Assembly: GCF_014109805.1 (NCBI RefSeq)
Contig: NZ_CP059400.1
Span: 1,024,001-1,088,000, forward strand
Source of the DNA: Legionella sp. PC1000
GTDB lineage: Bacteria; Pseudomonadota; Gammaproteobacteria; Legionellales; Legionellaceae
DNA: 64,000 nucleotides
Direction of reading: 5' to 3'
The notes below the pieces were generated by a model, which saw nothing but the letters and a program-made list of their open reading frames with translations, ran no database searches and was not told where the DNA came from. The position numbers and the translations under genes were made by a program. Positions 40,527-52,500 of the stretch are shown piece by piece. Each line of letters opens with the position of its first letter. Position 1 is the first letter of the stretch.

Positions 40527-43500
40527 ATGAATCCAATATTAAATCTGTGTGACATGTACATCAAATCCGGCCAATTAATTTTCTCGCCATCCGATCTTAC
40601 CCAATTTATGGAGAGTCCTTTTGTATCTTGGATAGAACATCTTGCAGTGGTGCACCCTGATTTATTGCCTAAACCCGATGCAAAAGACGAATTAATTGAT
40701 GTATTGCAACATTTGGGAAACCAGCACGAATTGGAACTCTTGGCATTATTTGAAGAGCAGGGATTATCCGTTGCTAATTTGCATCGACATCCCAACTCTT
40801 ATGATGCAACCCTAACTGCCATGAATGATGGAGTAGATGTGATATATCAGGCGCATTTGCAATTGCCTCCATTTCAGGGATACGCTGATTTTCTAATAAA
40901 GAAAGCAGGTAAAAGTCGATTGGGTGATTATTACTATGAAGTTTGGGATACTAAGCTTTCCCGATCGGTAAAACCAGGTTTTCTGCTGCAATTATGTTGC
41001 TATGCGGAAATGCTTGAAGCAATGCAGGGCAGTAGAACAGAATACATTACGATAACTTTAGGTAATAAGGAAAAAAGACGCTTTCGTACCGCCGATTATT
41101 TTTATTTTTATCAAAATCTGAAACAACAGTTTTTATTGGCGCATCAAAATTTTGCTCTTAATGCCTGCCCTGATCCTGCTGTATCTAAAAGTTGGGGCAG
41201 ATGGAGTACTTATGCTGAGGAGTTATTAGCTAAAGAAGATCATTTGATCCAGGTCGCAACCATTACCTCAGGGCAAATCAAAAAACTGCAGCAAGCAGGA
41301 ATTAAAACCATGACTGCATTGGCTCATGCAAATTGTTCTTGGATCAAAGGGATTAAACCGGAACGTTTTGCACGTTTGCAAGCACAAGCTAAAATCCAAA
41401 AGAAAAGTAGCGGCAAAGATACTCCGTTATATCAGATACTTCCTCATGTCCCGGGACAAAAGCAAGGCTTGGCGCTGCTGCCTCCTGCATCACTGTCCGA
41501 TATATTTTTTGATATTGAAGGTTTTCCTCTTGAGGAAGGGGGGCTGGAATATCTTTGGGGTATTGCTTATTTTGATGAAAATGGCCAGCGCCAATATAAG
41601 GATTTTTGGGCTCATGATGCAGAGCAGGAAAAAGAAAGTTTTCAAGCTTTTGTGAAGTGGGCTTATGAACGTTGGCAAGAAGATCCACACATGCATATTT
41701 ATCATTATGCCAATTATGAAATTTCTGCTTGCCGCAAATTAATGGGGCGGTATGGTGTTTGTGAGGATGAAGTGGATCAGCTCTTACGTAATGAAGTTTT
41801 TGTTGATTTATATAAAATTGTTAAAACATCTCTAATTATTGGCGAGCCACGCTATTCCATCAAAAATATAGAGCATTTATATCGAGGGAAACGAGATACA
41901 GAGGTGGGGTCCGGGGGCGACTCAGTCGTTGTTTATGAACATTGGCGGGAAAATCCAGATGGGGCAAGTTGGCACACGTCCAAAATATTAAATGACATCC
42001 GCGTTTATAATATGGATGATTGTAATTCCACTCAGGAACTGGTGGATTGGCTAAGGGCGCGGCAAAAGGAAGAAGGTATATACTACTTAGGTAAAACTGA
42101 GCGTGTTGAGCTTGAGATTAAGGAAGAGGTCAGTGAGCGTGTTCAATTGCGCGATCGATTATTGGCACAAGCAGAACGTTTAAAGTCTGAAGGGAACATA
42201 GAATTAGCGAAAATACATTTGATTTTTGCATGGTCTATAGAATTTCACCGACGTGAAGCGAAACCGGTGTTTTGGCGTATGTTTGAGCGATTGGGGCTAA
42301 CTGGAGAGGATCTACTCGATGATATTGATTGTTTGGCCTATTGCCGACGAACCGCTAAACCACCCTACAAGCCCTCGCCAAAATCACGCAATATGGCCTA
42401 TGAGTATTTTTTTGATCCGGAACAGGAGTTTAAAGGAGCTGCCAAGCAATATTTCATTTTAGATAAAGAAACAGAAGACGGTAAGACGGTTACCGCAAAT
42501 TATTATGAAGAAGACAGCGATCTGGAGCATGGGATTATTGTCTTGCAAATGAAAAATGAATTGGCTGATCCAATTACTTTAATTCCTAATGAATATGTAG
42601 ATCCCCATTCGATTCCTGATGCGATTGCAAAACAGGCTGCATTATTTGAGCAAGGCATGCTTGAAAATACTGCGATATTGGATTTTCTGAGCAAATCATA
42701 TCCGCGAATTAAAGATCATCCTCAAGGATTCGCGATTGCGCCAAGTCATCATCCTGAAGAACGATTAACTGAAATTATTCGTGCTGTTTTAAATTTAAAT
42801 AATAGTTATCTTACTCTTCAAGGTCCTCCCGGTGCAGGTAAAACCTATACTGGAAAGCATTTAATCGCAGAACTCATTCGGAGAGGAAAAAAAGTGGGTA
42901 TCTCGTCCAATAGTCATAAAGCAATCAATAACTTATTGCTGAATACAGTTACCTATTGCCATAAGGAAGGGATTAAGGGACATTTTGCATGCGCTCGTAA
43001 TACAGATGGAGAAATTGAAGCTTTAAACATTACAGTTTTGGAGAATAAAAAAATTGTTGATTTTATTCAACCGGGATGTGTTGTAGGGGCTACAGCTTGG
43101 GGATTTACCAGAGAAGAACTCGTTGATGCTTTTGATTATCTTTTTATTGATGAGGCAGGACAAGTCAGTGTTGCAAACTTGATTGCCATGAGTCGTTCAA
43201 CCCGCAACATGATACTCATGGGTGATCAAATGCAGTTGGGTCAGCCTTCCCAAGGAAGCCATCCAGAAGAAAGTGGTTTATCTATCTTAGAATACTTGTT
43301 ACATACAACGCCAACAATTCCAGATTCCATGGGGGTTTTTCTAGGGACTACCTATAGAATGCATCCCGCGGTAAATCAATTGGTTAGTGATGCGATTTAT
43401 GAGGGAAAACTGGAAACTGCTCCTGAAAATGCCCATCAAGCAATAAGCATCCCAAAGGGATATCAAGGTGTGCTGAATAAAGAAGCCGGAATTATTTCTG

Positions 43501-43952
43501 TACCCGTCATGCATGAGGGAAATACGCAATCCAGCGATGAGGAAGTAGAACAAATTGTCTTATTAGCCAGGGAGCTTTTAGGTCGGACTTTTAAGGCAAA
43601 AGATGGGTCGCAAAAAGCAATCAGTTGGGAGGATATCCTTTTTGTCGCCCCATACAATCATCAGGTGAATAAACTGAAAATGGCACTGGGTGAACAGGCT
43701 AAAGTAGGAAGTGTGGATAAATTTCAAGGACAGGAAGCGCCCATTGTTTTTTTGAGCATGTGTGCGAGCAATGCAGATGAATCTCCTCGAGGGCTTAATT
43801 TTCTTTTTGATAAAAACAGAATAAATGTTGCGGTTTCAAGAGCTCAGTGTCTGGCAATTGTTGTTTATTCTCCTTTTTTACTTGAAACTATTCCTACGAA
43901 TGTCGAGCAAATGGCGATGATGAATGTATTTTGCCAATTGGTAAAAAATTAG
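40527..43952 (+). CDS. TM0106-type RecB-like nuclease / helicase fusion
   Basis: 1,141 residues with three parts. The N-terminal PD-(D/E)xK nuclease has its core at YEVWDTK (Glu138, Asp141, Lys143) and the following QLCCYAEML. A DnaQ/RNase H-like exonuclease begins at FFDIEGFPLEEGG (Asp329, Glu331). The C-terminal superfamily 1 helicase has Walker A GPPGAGKT (766-773), DEAGQ (875-879), YRMHP and NVAVSRAQ. This layout matches the TM0106-family RecB-like proteins. Likely role is DNA or RNA end processing in repair or defence, but substrate and partners are unknown. No defence genes flank it here. Confidence 0.88.
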   Translation: MNPILNLCDMYIKSGQLIFSPSDLTQFMESPFVSWIEHLAVVHPDLLPKPDAKDELIDVLQHLGNQHELELLALFEEQGLSVANLHRHPNSYDATLTAMNDGVDVIYQAHLQLPPFQGYADFLIKKAGKSRLGDYYYEVWDTKLSRSVKPGFLLQLCCYAEMLEAMQGSRTEYITITLGNKEKRRFRTADYFYFYQNLKQQFLLAHQNFALNACPDPAVSKSWGRWSTYAEELLAKEDHLIQVATITSGQIKKLQQAGIKTMTALAHANCSWIKGIKPERFARLQAQAKIQKKSSGKDTPLYQILPHVPGQKQGLALLPPASLSDIFFDIEGFPLEEGGLEYLWGIAYFDENGQRQYKDFWAHDAEQEKESFQAFVKWAYERWQEDPHMHIYHYANYEISACRKLMGRYGVCEDEVDQLLRNEVFVDLYKIVKTSLIIGEPRYSIKNIEHLYRGKRDTEVGSGGDSVVVYEHWRENPDGASWHTSKILNDIRVYNMDDCNSTQELVDWLRARQKEEGIYYLGKTERVELEIKEEVSERVQLRDRLLAQAERLKSEGNIELAKIHLIFAWSIEFHRREAKPVFWRMFERLGLTGEDLLDDIDCLAYCRRTAKPPYKPSPKSRNMAYEYFFDPEQEFKGAAKQYFILDKETEDGKTVTANYYEEDSDLEHGIIVLQMKNELADPITLIPNEYVDPHSIPDAIAKQAALFEQGMLENTAILDFLSKSYPRIKDHPQGFAIAPSHHPEERLTEIIRAVLNLNNSYLTLQGPPGAGKTYTGKHLIAELIRRGKKVGISSNSHKAINNLLLNTVTYCHKEGIKGHFACARNTDGEIEALNITVLENKKIVDFIQPGCVVGATAWGFTREELVDAFDYLFIDEAGQVSVANLIAMSRSTRNMILMGDQMQLGQPSQGSHPEESGLSILEYLLHTTPTIPDSMGVFLGTTYRMHPAVNQLVSDAIYEGKLETAPENAHQAISIPKGYQGVLNKEAGIISVPVMHEGNTQSSDEEVEQIVLLARELLGRTFKAKDGSQKAISWEDILFVAPYNHQVNKLKMALGEQAKVGSVDKFQGQEAPIVFLSMCASNADESPRGLNFLFDKNRINVAVSRAQCLAIVVYSPFLLETIPTNVEQMAMMNVFCQLVKN

Positions 43953-44084
43953 AGGATCTTAGAAAGCAATTAGCTGAAATTCATTCTGACCTATAGAGGT
44001 ATAACCACAGCTCCTTTTGCTTGCTACGAGCCCACGACTGCTTTTCCCGAAATTACCCCTTCATTGAATGCACAATGATTTCCA

Positions 44085-45035
44085 TTAATAAACACGGCGG
44101 GGTTTTAACTTATGAGCAATAAGGGCAAGTATACTTATAATAGGTAATATGATTGGAAATATTATAAATTCAATCATTCTCATCAGATATTTTTTAACTC
44201 CAGTCGATAAAGCATAACGTTCACTAAACTTTTTAACAATCGGCCAGTTACTAATTAAAAAACCGGTTGGTTCTTTAAACCCGAGGAAAAAATATCCTGT
44301 AAAATACCCATAAATCTGCAGTATTTTTTTAGGATAAAAAATATAACATGCAGAAGAAGAAGGTTCGAGATATTCAGTATAGTGCCAACAATTTCTTGGC
44401 ATAAACAGCATATCCCCTTTTTCCAGGGTAACCCTGTACCCTTCAGCTTGTTGTGTTCTTGGATATTGCTTATTAATTTCTTCTAAAGGAGTGCTAAAAT
44501 CAATCAAGGTATCACTCACAAAAGGAAGTTTATAAAGCGCTTCGCTCTGATCTTTAGTAAATAATAAAAATCTCTTTTTCCCGCTTAAACATACATGAAG
44601 ATTGGAGCAATGCTCTCTGTCATAATGCATATATGTATGAGTGTTTTGGCCACCAAAAAAATAGATTACTTTTAAAGTTTTATTAAAGTATCTAGGTCTT
44701 AAGGGAATATGTTGCCAAAGGGGTATATGCTTTTCAATCTCAGCAGACTGTTTTTCCGTAAGAATTTGGCCAAAGATTCGGTAGGGCATATTTTGTTTTA
44801 TTTTAGCTATTATTGTACCAAAATCAGCAGGTTGATGTGCGACGCGACGATTATTTTCAAAAGTTGCATAGGTGGTGTCTGCATGAATGTGTTGTTCAAA
44901 ATAATCTAAAGTAAAGTTACCCCTAAAGTTTTTTATTTTTATGAGTAGGGGCTCCGTAGATTTGTATAGAATTTTCTTGATTTCCTCTTCGTCGCCATAA
45001 AAATAATCTATGGTCTTAACATCCCTTATCTTCAT
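44085..45035 (-). CDS. JmjC/cupin-type Fe(II) oxygenase with C-terminal membrane segment
   Basis: 316 residues. The metal triad is visible: His137 and Asp139 (HTYMHYDREH) and distal His218 (MPRNCWHYTE), plus the usual basic NLHVCLSGKKRFLLF strand that would hold 2-oxoglutarate. The C-terminal 40 residues include a hydrophobic helix (FIIFPIILPIISILALIA), so it is probably membrane-bound. Its start overlaps the stop of the upstream methyltransferase by 4 bp. The pair is divergent from the giant PKS, which suggests a role in modifying its product, for example hydroxylation. That link is inference. Confidence 0.8.
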   Translation of the reverse strand: MKIRDVKTIDYFYGDEEEIKKILYKSTEPLLIKIKNFRGNFTLDYFEQHIHADTTYATFENNRRVAHQPADFGTIIAKIKQNMPYRIFGQILTEKQSAEIEKHIPLWQHIPLRPRYFNKTLKVIYFFGGQNTHTYMHYDREHCSNLHVCLSGKKRFLLFTKDQSEALYKLPFVSDTLIDFSTPLEEINKQYPRTQQAEGYRVTLEKGDMLFMPRNCWHYTEYLEPSSSACYIFYPKKILQIYGYFTGYFFLGFKEPTGFLISNWPIVKKFSERYALSTGVKKYLMRMIEFIIFPIILPIISILALIAHKLKPRRVY

Positions 45036-46042
45036 TGATTGACCTTTTGAATTAAATAATAAAAATAATATTTTTTACCGTAGAGAAGGGTTTTTTTGCG
45101 CTCTTTTTTTGCAATATGGCGTAGAGCTGATTTTTTAAACAGAAAAAACCACCAGGGAAGAAAAGCTAATCCCATGGAACTAACGAAATCTGGAAGTTCT
45201 TCATCATCATTCATCATCGAATCAATATAGGGTAATATTTTTTTCTCATTTACGATTAAGCGATGATAAATAGCCGATTGAACCATTCGAGTTATATCTA
45301 CTTTTTGAATTATTTTTAAAGCTTTGCTTGTCTTAAGATATTCTTCTAATTTTTTTGCTTGTAATTTATCTTTAATATTTATATCAGAATAACAAAAAAA
45401 ACCATTAGGAGACAAAATACGCTCTACTTCTGTGAAAAATAGCTCAATTTGTGGGTAAAGATGAGAACTCTCAAGGTTTGTTATAATATCAAAACTGTTA
45501 TTTTCAAAAGGTAAATATTCCGCATCGGATTGAATATAATTGATCTTGTTTTCTTTGTAGAAATTATGATGAGCATGTTGTACTAATTCTTTTGTTAAAT
45601 CAACACCTAAAGCGTATTTTGTTTTGAGTAATTCGGAACTAACTTTTAACCCAATACCATTACCACACCCAACTTCAAGCAGTTTTTTATCAAAAAATTG
45701 CATTCTTACTAACGGTCTTATCAGATGATAGAGAAGTAAGGGAGAATAAATATCTTGTATGTTACATATTTTTGAAAAATTAAAGTTCAATGCAGCATAT
45801 TCATTATATACTTGTTTATTCCATAAACCCCAATTCAAAAAGGATTTATCAAAAATAATATGTGCAAAACTTTTATAGCTCTCTTGAACCTGATTTTTAA
45901 TCAATTTTACTTCTGAGGGATGAAGATTCCCTAGTCTCAATAATGAACGAAGTTGTTTTAAAGCCTGGCCGTACGTCTTAATGTTATTTTCCGTGATTAA
46001 ATGCATAATAAATAACGTAGCATGGAGTGTTGTATTAATCAA
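45032..46042 (-). CDS. class I SAM-dependent methyltransferase
   Basis: 336 residues. Motif I LLEVGCGNGIG (121-131), acidic partner at GVDLT (146-150), motif II region SFDIITNLESSHLYP and RILSPNGFFCYSD all fit the class I fold. An N-terminal helical extension of about 100 residues includes LNWGLWNKQVYNEYAALNF, reminiscent of polyketide or lipid O-methyltransferases. Start may be the second Met (46006). It is the first gene of the two-gene unit with the JmjC-like oxygenase and faces the PKS across about 470 bp. Substrate unknown; tailoring of the PKS product is the natural guess. Confidence 0.85.
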   Translation of the reverse strand: MINTTLHATLFIMHLITENNIKTYGQALKQLRSLLRLGNLHPSEVKLIKNQVQESYKSFAHIIFDKSFLNWGLWNKQVYNEYAALNFNFSKICNIQDIYSPLLLYHLIRPLVRMQFFDKKLLEVGCGNGIGLKVSSELLKTKYALGVDLTKELVQHAHHNFYKENKINYIQSDAEYLPFENNSFDIITNLESSHLYPQIELFFTEVERILSPNGFFCYSDINIKDKLQAKKLEEYLKTSKALKIIQKVDITRMVQSAIYHRLIVNEKKILPYIDSMMNDDEELPDFVSSMGLAFLPWWFFLFKKSALRHIAKKERKKTLLYGKKYYFYYLIQKVNQ

Positions 46043-46516
46043 ATGCAGTACCCGCCAATACTGAAATGAAGAAGTAATCTTGCCTCGTTTTTTGTTCTAT
46101 TGAATCTTTTGTGCTATTAAATAAGTATAAGTGTCATGATGCCCTTTCGAGTCACTTTGTAAATAAACTTTTGGGCTATGACCTTATTGTTTTCATATGA
46201 AATAAAGGTAGTGGGGATATGGTGAATAAGCACATAAAAGAACATGGTATTCAGTAATAAACAAAATCAACGTGTGGGTCCCGTCACGCAAAAAATTTGT
46301 GTCTTGTTATAAGTCCTTATTATTGCTATTTTTTATTTTAATTTTGTGTACTACCTCTGGTGGTCACTGCCATTAAGTTAATGACTTTTGGCCCTTTATC
46401 CTACGTCCTGTCTCCACGGCCAGCTCCGGGGTTCCGCAGGATCCAGAAATGTCGCGAGTTTCTGAATTTCTCGGACAAGCACGGAACGTAAGTAAGGCAC
46501 TTGGTTTCTTAACTTC
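46043..46516. other. divergent control region of the PKS locus
   Basis: 474 bases between the methyltransferase and PKS starts, AT-rich on the left and GC-rich from about 46385 to 46500. It must hold promoters for both units. It contains a partial copy of the dispersed hairpin repeat (46396-46447). No operator can be identified with confidence. Confidence 0.5.
46396..46447 (-). repeat. dispersed GC-rich hairpin repeat, partial copy C
   Basis: Read on the minus strand it matches copies B and D from CTGCGGA through CCGTGG to ACGTAGG, with several changes; the AGCGATGTGT tail is missing. It lies about 100 bp upstream of the PKS start, so its hairpin could affect PKS transcription. Confidence 0.5.
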
Positions 46517-49500
46517 ATGGTATTGTCTCTGGTGGTATGGGAGTATTTTAAAGTGGTGAAAAAAAACCAGGAACGTAATCCAAAAGACATTCTTAATGAA
46601 CCTCTTGCAATCATTGGAATGAATTGCCAATTTCCTGGGGTTGATTCGGATATAGAAGATGTTGAGGCATTTTATACAATGCTGCTCAAGGGACTTTCGC
46701 CTATTAAGGAAATGCCAAAAAATCGTTGGGACGTTGATGAATATTATGATCCTGATCGTGAGAAAACCGATAAAATAATTGGTCGTAAAGGAGGTTTTCT
46801 TAATAACCCTCAGTTATTCGATGCATCTTTTTTTAAAATATCTACAGTCGAAGCCAAACAAATGGATCCGCAACATCGTCTTTTTTTAGAGGTAGCGATT
46901 CGTGCTTTAAATCATGCCAACCTTCCACTGGACTCATTAAATAATTCAAATACCGGAGTATTCTTTGGTAGTTCAACGCAGGATTACAGCCAACTCAATT
47001 ATAAAGACCATATCGAATTTAATGCGTATACCCAGATTGGTGCAGCCAGCAGTGCTGCAGCAGGAAGACTGTCGCACTTTCTCAATTTAAAGGGACCCGG
47101 TATGGCTGTAGATACAGCCTGTTCTTCTTCACTGGCAGCGCTTTATGTTGCGGCAACCTCGTTGAGAATGAAGCAATGTTCTATGGCCATTGTTGGTGGG
47201 ATTCACCTTAGTCTTTGCCCTGAAAGTTTTATCAGTGTGACTAAAGCAAAAATGTTATCTGCACAGGACCAATGCAGAAGTTTTGATATCAATGCGGATG
47301 GTTATGTTCGCAGCGAAGGGTGTGGTGTTGTTATTGTAAAACGCTTAAGTGATGCCATTAAAGATCAGGATACAATTCATGCGGTCCTCAAAAGTATTGT
47401 CATGAATCAGGATGGTGATGATGGAACGATTTTGGTTGCTCCAAATATTAAGGCACAAATTGCAATGCACCACGAAGTGCTGGCACAAGCTCATTTAGCC
47501 CCAAGTGATATTGATTATATTGAAGCTCATGGAACGGGTACAATTGTGGGTGATTCAGTTGAATTTAATGCGATCCAACACATACATAAAGGCCATCATA
47601 ACCAAGCTAAGCCTCTGATTATTGGCGCAGTAAAAAGTAACATAGGGCACAGTATTTCATCATCTGGAGTTGCCTCACTGATTAAAGCAATCGGTGCATT
47701 GAAACATGAAACAATTCCAGCCAATTTACATTATACACAACCGAACAAAACGATAGATCCTGAAAGCATACCCGCGCTTTTACCAATACAAGCAATTGCT
47801 TTTAAGAAGCAAAAAAATAAAAAGAGACATGTGCAGATATCTAATTTCGGTTTTACGGGTACTAATGTAAGCGCGATCATTGAAGAAGCAGACAATGATG
47901 CATTACCCTCGGTACCATTAGATGATGGGCAAACAAAATGTTTTGTTGTTTCAGCAAATAGTGAGTATTCATTAAGGCAGATGTTAGCACGTTATGTACT
48001 GTATCTTCGCGAGAGTATGGCGAGTTTGCATGATATTTGTTTTACACTCATCAATTGTCGGGATCATTATAAATATCGTTGTGCCATTGTTACTCAAGAT
48101 AAAGAAACATTGATCAAAAAGATTGAGTCTGGCGATTATGAGCTGCAAAAGATCACGGTAAAAAAAGAGATTCAAAAAATAACCCCTGATGCACATCAGA
48201 TTTATGAGGCGTATCTTGCAGGATTTAATATAAAAATCGATCCAAATAATGTTCAATTCAATAAAACAGATTTACCCCTTTATTATTTTGATAGAAAACC
48301 TTATTGGCATGAGCCCAGAAAAAAGAATGGGTTAAATACTTTATGCCTGCAACCCAAAGAGCAGCAAGTAGAAGCAATCAAGGAGAGGCTTGCCGCTCAA
48401 ATACAATCTCTTTTAAAAAGAGAACACTTAGAAGAACATCAGGATTTCGGTTCTCTGGGTTTCAATCAGGAGTCACTGACCGAACTAGAGCAGATCGTTT
48501 ATGAACTCTTTTCTTATAAAGTGTCCATTCCTGCTTTTCTAACTTTGGATAAGTTGGCCAGACACATACAACAAATTCAGATGCCAGAACCCGTTTCTCG
48601 CCAACCTATAGTGAATGTACTCAGCAACGAACCTATCGCAATTATTGGAATGAGTTGTCGTTTTCCCAAAGCAGAGAATATCCATGAATTTTTATCCTTA
48701 TTGGAACGCGGCGAAAGCGGTATGGCTGATATCCCTTTAGAGCGATGGGATAATGAGAAGTTTTATGATCCTGATGTGAATGCTTTGGGTCGACTCTATA
48801 TTAAACAACTTGGATTAATTGAAAATATAAAAAATTTTGATGCAGATTTTTTTAATATTAGTCCACGTGAAGCAAAGCTCATGTCGCCGCAATTACGGGT
48901 GTTTCTGGAGACTAGCTACCATGCTTTGGAAGATGCAAACTTACCTCTAGCTTCGATTAAAGACAGTAAAACTGGAGTTTTTGTTGGTTGTGGTACGAAT
49001 GAATATCCACGGTTATTAGCGGGTCTTGGTGTAGGTTTAGAAGATCTAAACATTTATTTTGCAACTGGAAATGTGTTAAATGCGATACCTGGCCGAGTGG
49101 CTTATGCATTTGATTTCCATGGACCAATACAAGCCATTGATACAGCATGTTCCTCATCGATGACCGCGATTCACGATGCATGTTTGAGTTTGCAAAATGG
49201 TGATTGTGATATGGCACTTGCGGGAGGGGTGAATATTTTGCTGGCTCCAGATTCCAACATTACCCTTTCAAAAGCCAGAATGTTATCTCCCGAAAGTCGC
49301 TGTAAGACATTTAGTGAGGATGCTGACGGTTATGCACGCAGCGAGGGATGTGGTGTTGTTGTTTTAAAACGGTTAAGCACTGCTTTAAAAGACAATGATA
49401 TGATTCTTGCAGTAATCAAAGGCACTTCAATTAATAGTGACGGTAAAAGTGGTGGTTTTACTGTCCCTAATGGTACTGCTCAAGAGGAAGTAATTCGCAG

Positions 49501-52500
49501 CGCTCTTGCTAAAGCAAAATTATTGCCCGCGGATATTGATTATATCGAAGCACATGGCACAGGTACACCATTAGCTGACCCAATCGAAGTAAATACGCTG
49601 ACGAAAATTTTTAGTGAAGCTCACAGCACAGAGAGGCCCCTGTACGTCAGCTCAGTAAAAACGAATATAGGCCATTCCGAAAGTGCTTCGGGTGTATCCG
49701 GCTTAATTAAAGCCGTTTTAAGCTTACAAACACATCAATTATTTAAGCATCTTAATTTCAAAAAATTAAATCCTGCGATCGAGTTAAAAAATACGGTAAT
49801 TCCTTTGAGCACTATGGAGTGGTCTAAAGAAGAGGGGTTACGATGTGCTGGCGTTAGTTCATTCGGGTTTAGTGGAGCCAATGCGCATGTCGTATTGCAA
49901 GAAGCACCCCCTATAAGAAAAATAGAAAAGCGCATACTCCCACAAGAATCCTTATTAGTGCTTTCAGCAAAAAGTAAGCCCGCTCTTGAATTACTTATAG
50001 CAAGTTATCAAAAGTATTTAGCGAACACGCCGGAGGAATTTGCGGATATCTGCTATACCGCCGCAACCTGTCGCAGTCATTTCTTATTTCGTGTAACGAT
50101 TAAGGCACAGACAACAAAAGAAGCCGCTGCAGTTATTGAAAAGAATAACTATACGATCTATCAGATTAAAAAAGAAATAAACAATCCTATGACTTTGCAA
50201 CAACCCAGATCATTGGTGCACTTACAGGAGGACTATCAAGCAGGAGTTATTATTGATTGGAGCGATTATTATCGTTCCCTAAATACCCAGTTTAGAAAAG
50301 TTAAACTCCCTTTATATGAGTTTGCTCGCGAAGAGCATTGGTTTGAAACGAAAGATAAACTCAAAGATGCCCCTTTTCCTAAAGATTGGAGTTTTCAATT
50401 GCAATGGCAGCAGCAACTTTGTACTCGAAATAATCGCAAAACTCAGGGTAATAATTGGCTACTTATAGGAGCCCAACATTTAGCCCCCCGGCTTAGTGCC
50501 CAGGGATTAGATATTATTTTAGAGGATGAAAACTATCCATTAGGGCAACTGGATGGGATTATTTTTGCAATGGGACTCGATAACCCTTTAACAACCGATA
50601 TTGAATCCAGCATCGATTTTCAAAAGAAAACACTCAAGAAATTATTAACTCTGGTTAAAGAATTGAGTAATGAAGCCGCTAAATTGCAATTAATTGTGCT
50701 TACTGTAAATGCAATCGCTGAACTTGCTGCAGGTGAACTCAATCTGAGTAATAGCCCGCTTGTTGGATTTTGCCGAACTTTGGTTTTAGAGCTACCGCAA
50801 TTAAATACTATTTTGATTGATACGGGAAAAACGGAAGATGAAGACTATGCTGGGCAAATCGTGGATGAAATCCGGCATAATTTTGATCAATGCTATGAGC
50901 ATATAGTTGCCTATCGTGAAGGAAAACGCTTCGTTGCACGGCTGAAGAAAGCCAAACTGGTGGATAGGAGGCGATCTTTATATGGTGAAGGCCGGTATCT
51001 AATTACCGGTGGTTGCGGCGGTTTAGGTTTAGTCACTGCACAAGCTTTGCTTTCAGCCGGTGCCAGAGAAGTTATCCTCACTTCAAGAAATGTGGATAAA
51101 CCTGCAGTAAAAGAAGCAATTAAAAAAATTAAATATAATTATACTGGCCGCACCATTAGTCCTGTGAGTTTGGATGTTACTGACAAAGAAAAATTACGTC
51201 TCTTGCTTCTTGAATTGAATGCTGATGGGTTGTTAAAAGGCATTATTCATGCAGCTGGTACGGCGGTTAAAGCCCCATTACTGGAGCATACAAACGAGGA
51301 TGTAGATTATTTATTTTCTGCCAAAGTCCAAGGCAGTTGGTATTTGCATGAGTTAAGTAAAAATTTCGATCTGGATTTCTTTGTTGTCTATTCTTCGATT
51401 TCTTCAGTTTTTGGAAGCAATAAAGAGTCAGTTTACAGTGGTACAAACAGTTTCTTAGATGCTTTGATTGCTGAACGTCAACGTTTGGGCTTAGTGGGAA
51501 CCGCGATTGAGTGGGGGCCTTGGGGTGAGGTTGGGATGGCCAAAAAAAGATCTCAAGACCAAGGTTTGAAACAATCTTTAGTCAGTAATGAACAAGGCCA
51601 GACATTTATTAAAATTCTTATTAATGATCAATTAAGCCATGTAGCCATTATTTCACCGGAATACCTCAAATTCATGCTTGATTTTGTTCCTAAACCTGTA
51701 CCTGCTTTTCATAAATATTTAGCAGATGATCTGGCAATAACAGAAAAAGTTGCTGATAAGAATTTGTCATCATGGCTTAATGATTACCTGGAAATTGACG
51801 AAAAGAATCGATTCCAAGCCTGCAAAGATATGGTGTGCGCTATTTGTAATGAGATCCTTGAACTAACCGATGCAGAGGATCTGGATGCAGATGAAGGATT
51901 TTTTGAACTTGGTTTCGATTCATTGATGATTACTGAAATGGCAACCAAACTTAAAGAAAAGCTGGCACCAATGATTAAAGTGACCGCCACCATAGGTTTT
52001 GATTACCCATCAATTAACAAACTGGTTCGGTATATAGAATCTGAATTGGATAAACATTTAGTTATCAAGCAATCGCCAAAACCAGTGGCAGAAAAGACTG
52101 ATGATTCAATTGCTATTATTGGTATGAGTTGTACTTTTCCTAATGCTCCCAATGTTACTGCTTTTGAAATGCTGCTTGAAGAAGGCAAAAGTGGCATGAA
52201 GGAAATTCCATCCGATCGATGGGATAATCGAAAATATTATGATCCCGATATGGACGCTCCAGGAAAATCTTATGTCAATAAACTTGGATTAATCGAAAAT
52301 ATTAAATGTTTCGATGCGAACTTCTTTGGCATTAGTCCTCGTGAAGCAAAATTGATGGAACCTCAGCAACGAATTTTTTTAGAATGCTCCTATAAGGCAT
52401 TAGAAAATGCAAATTATTTGCCTGAGTCATTACGGGGTAGTTTGACGGGAGTTTTTGCAGGTGTAGGCCCCAATGAATACTATGCGCAACTGGAGAAGTC

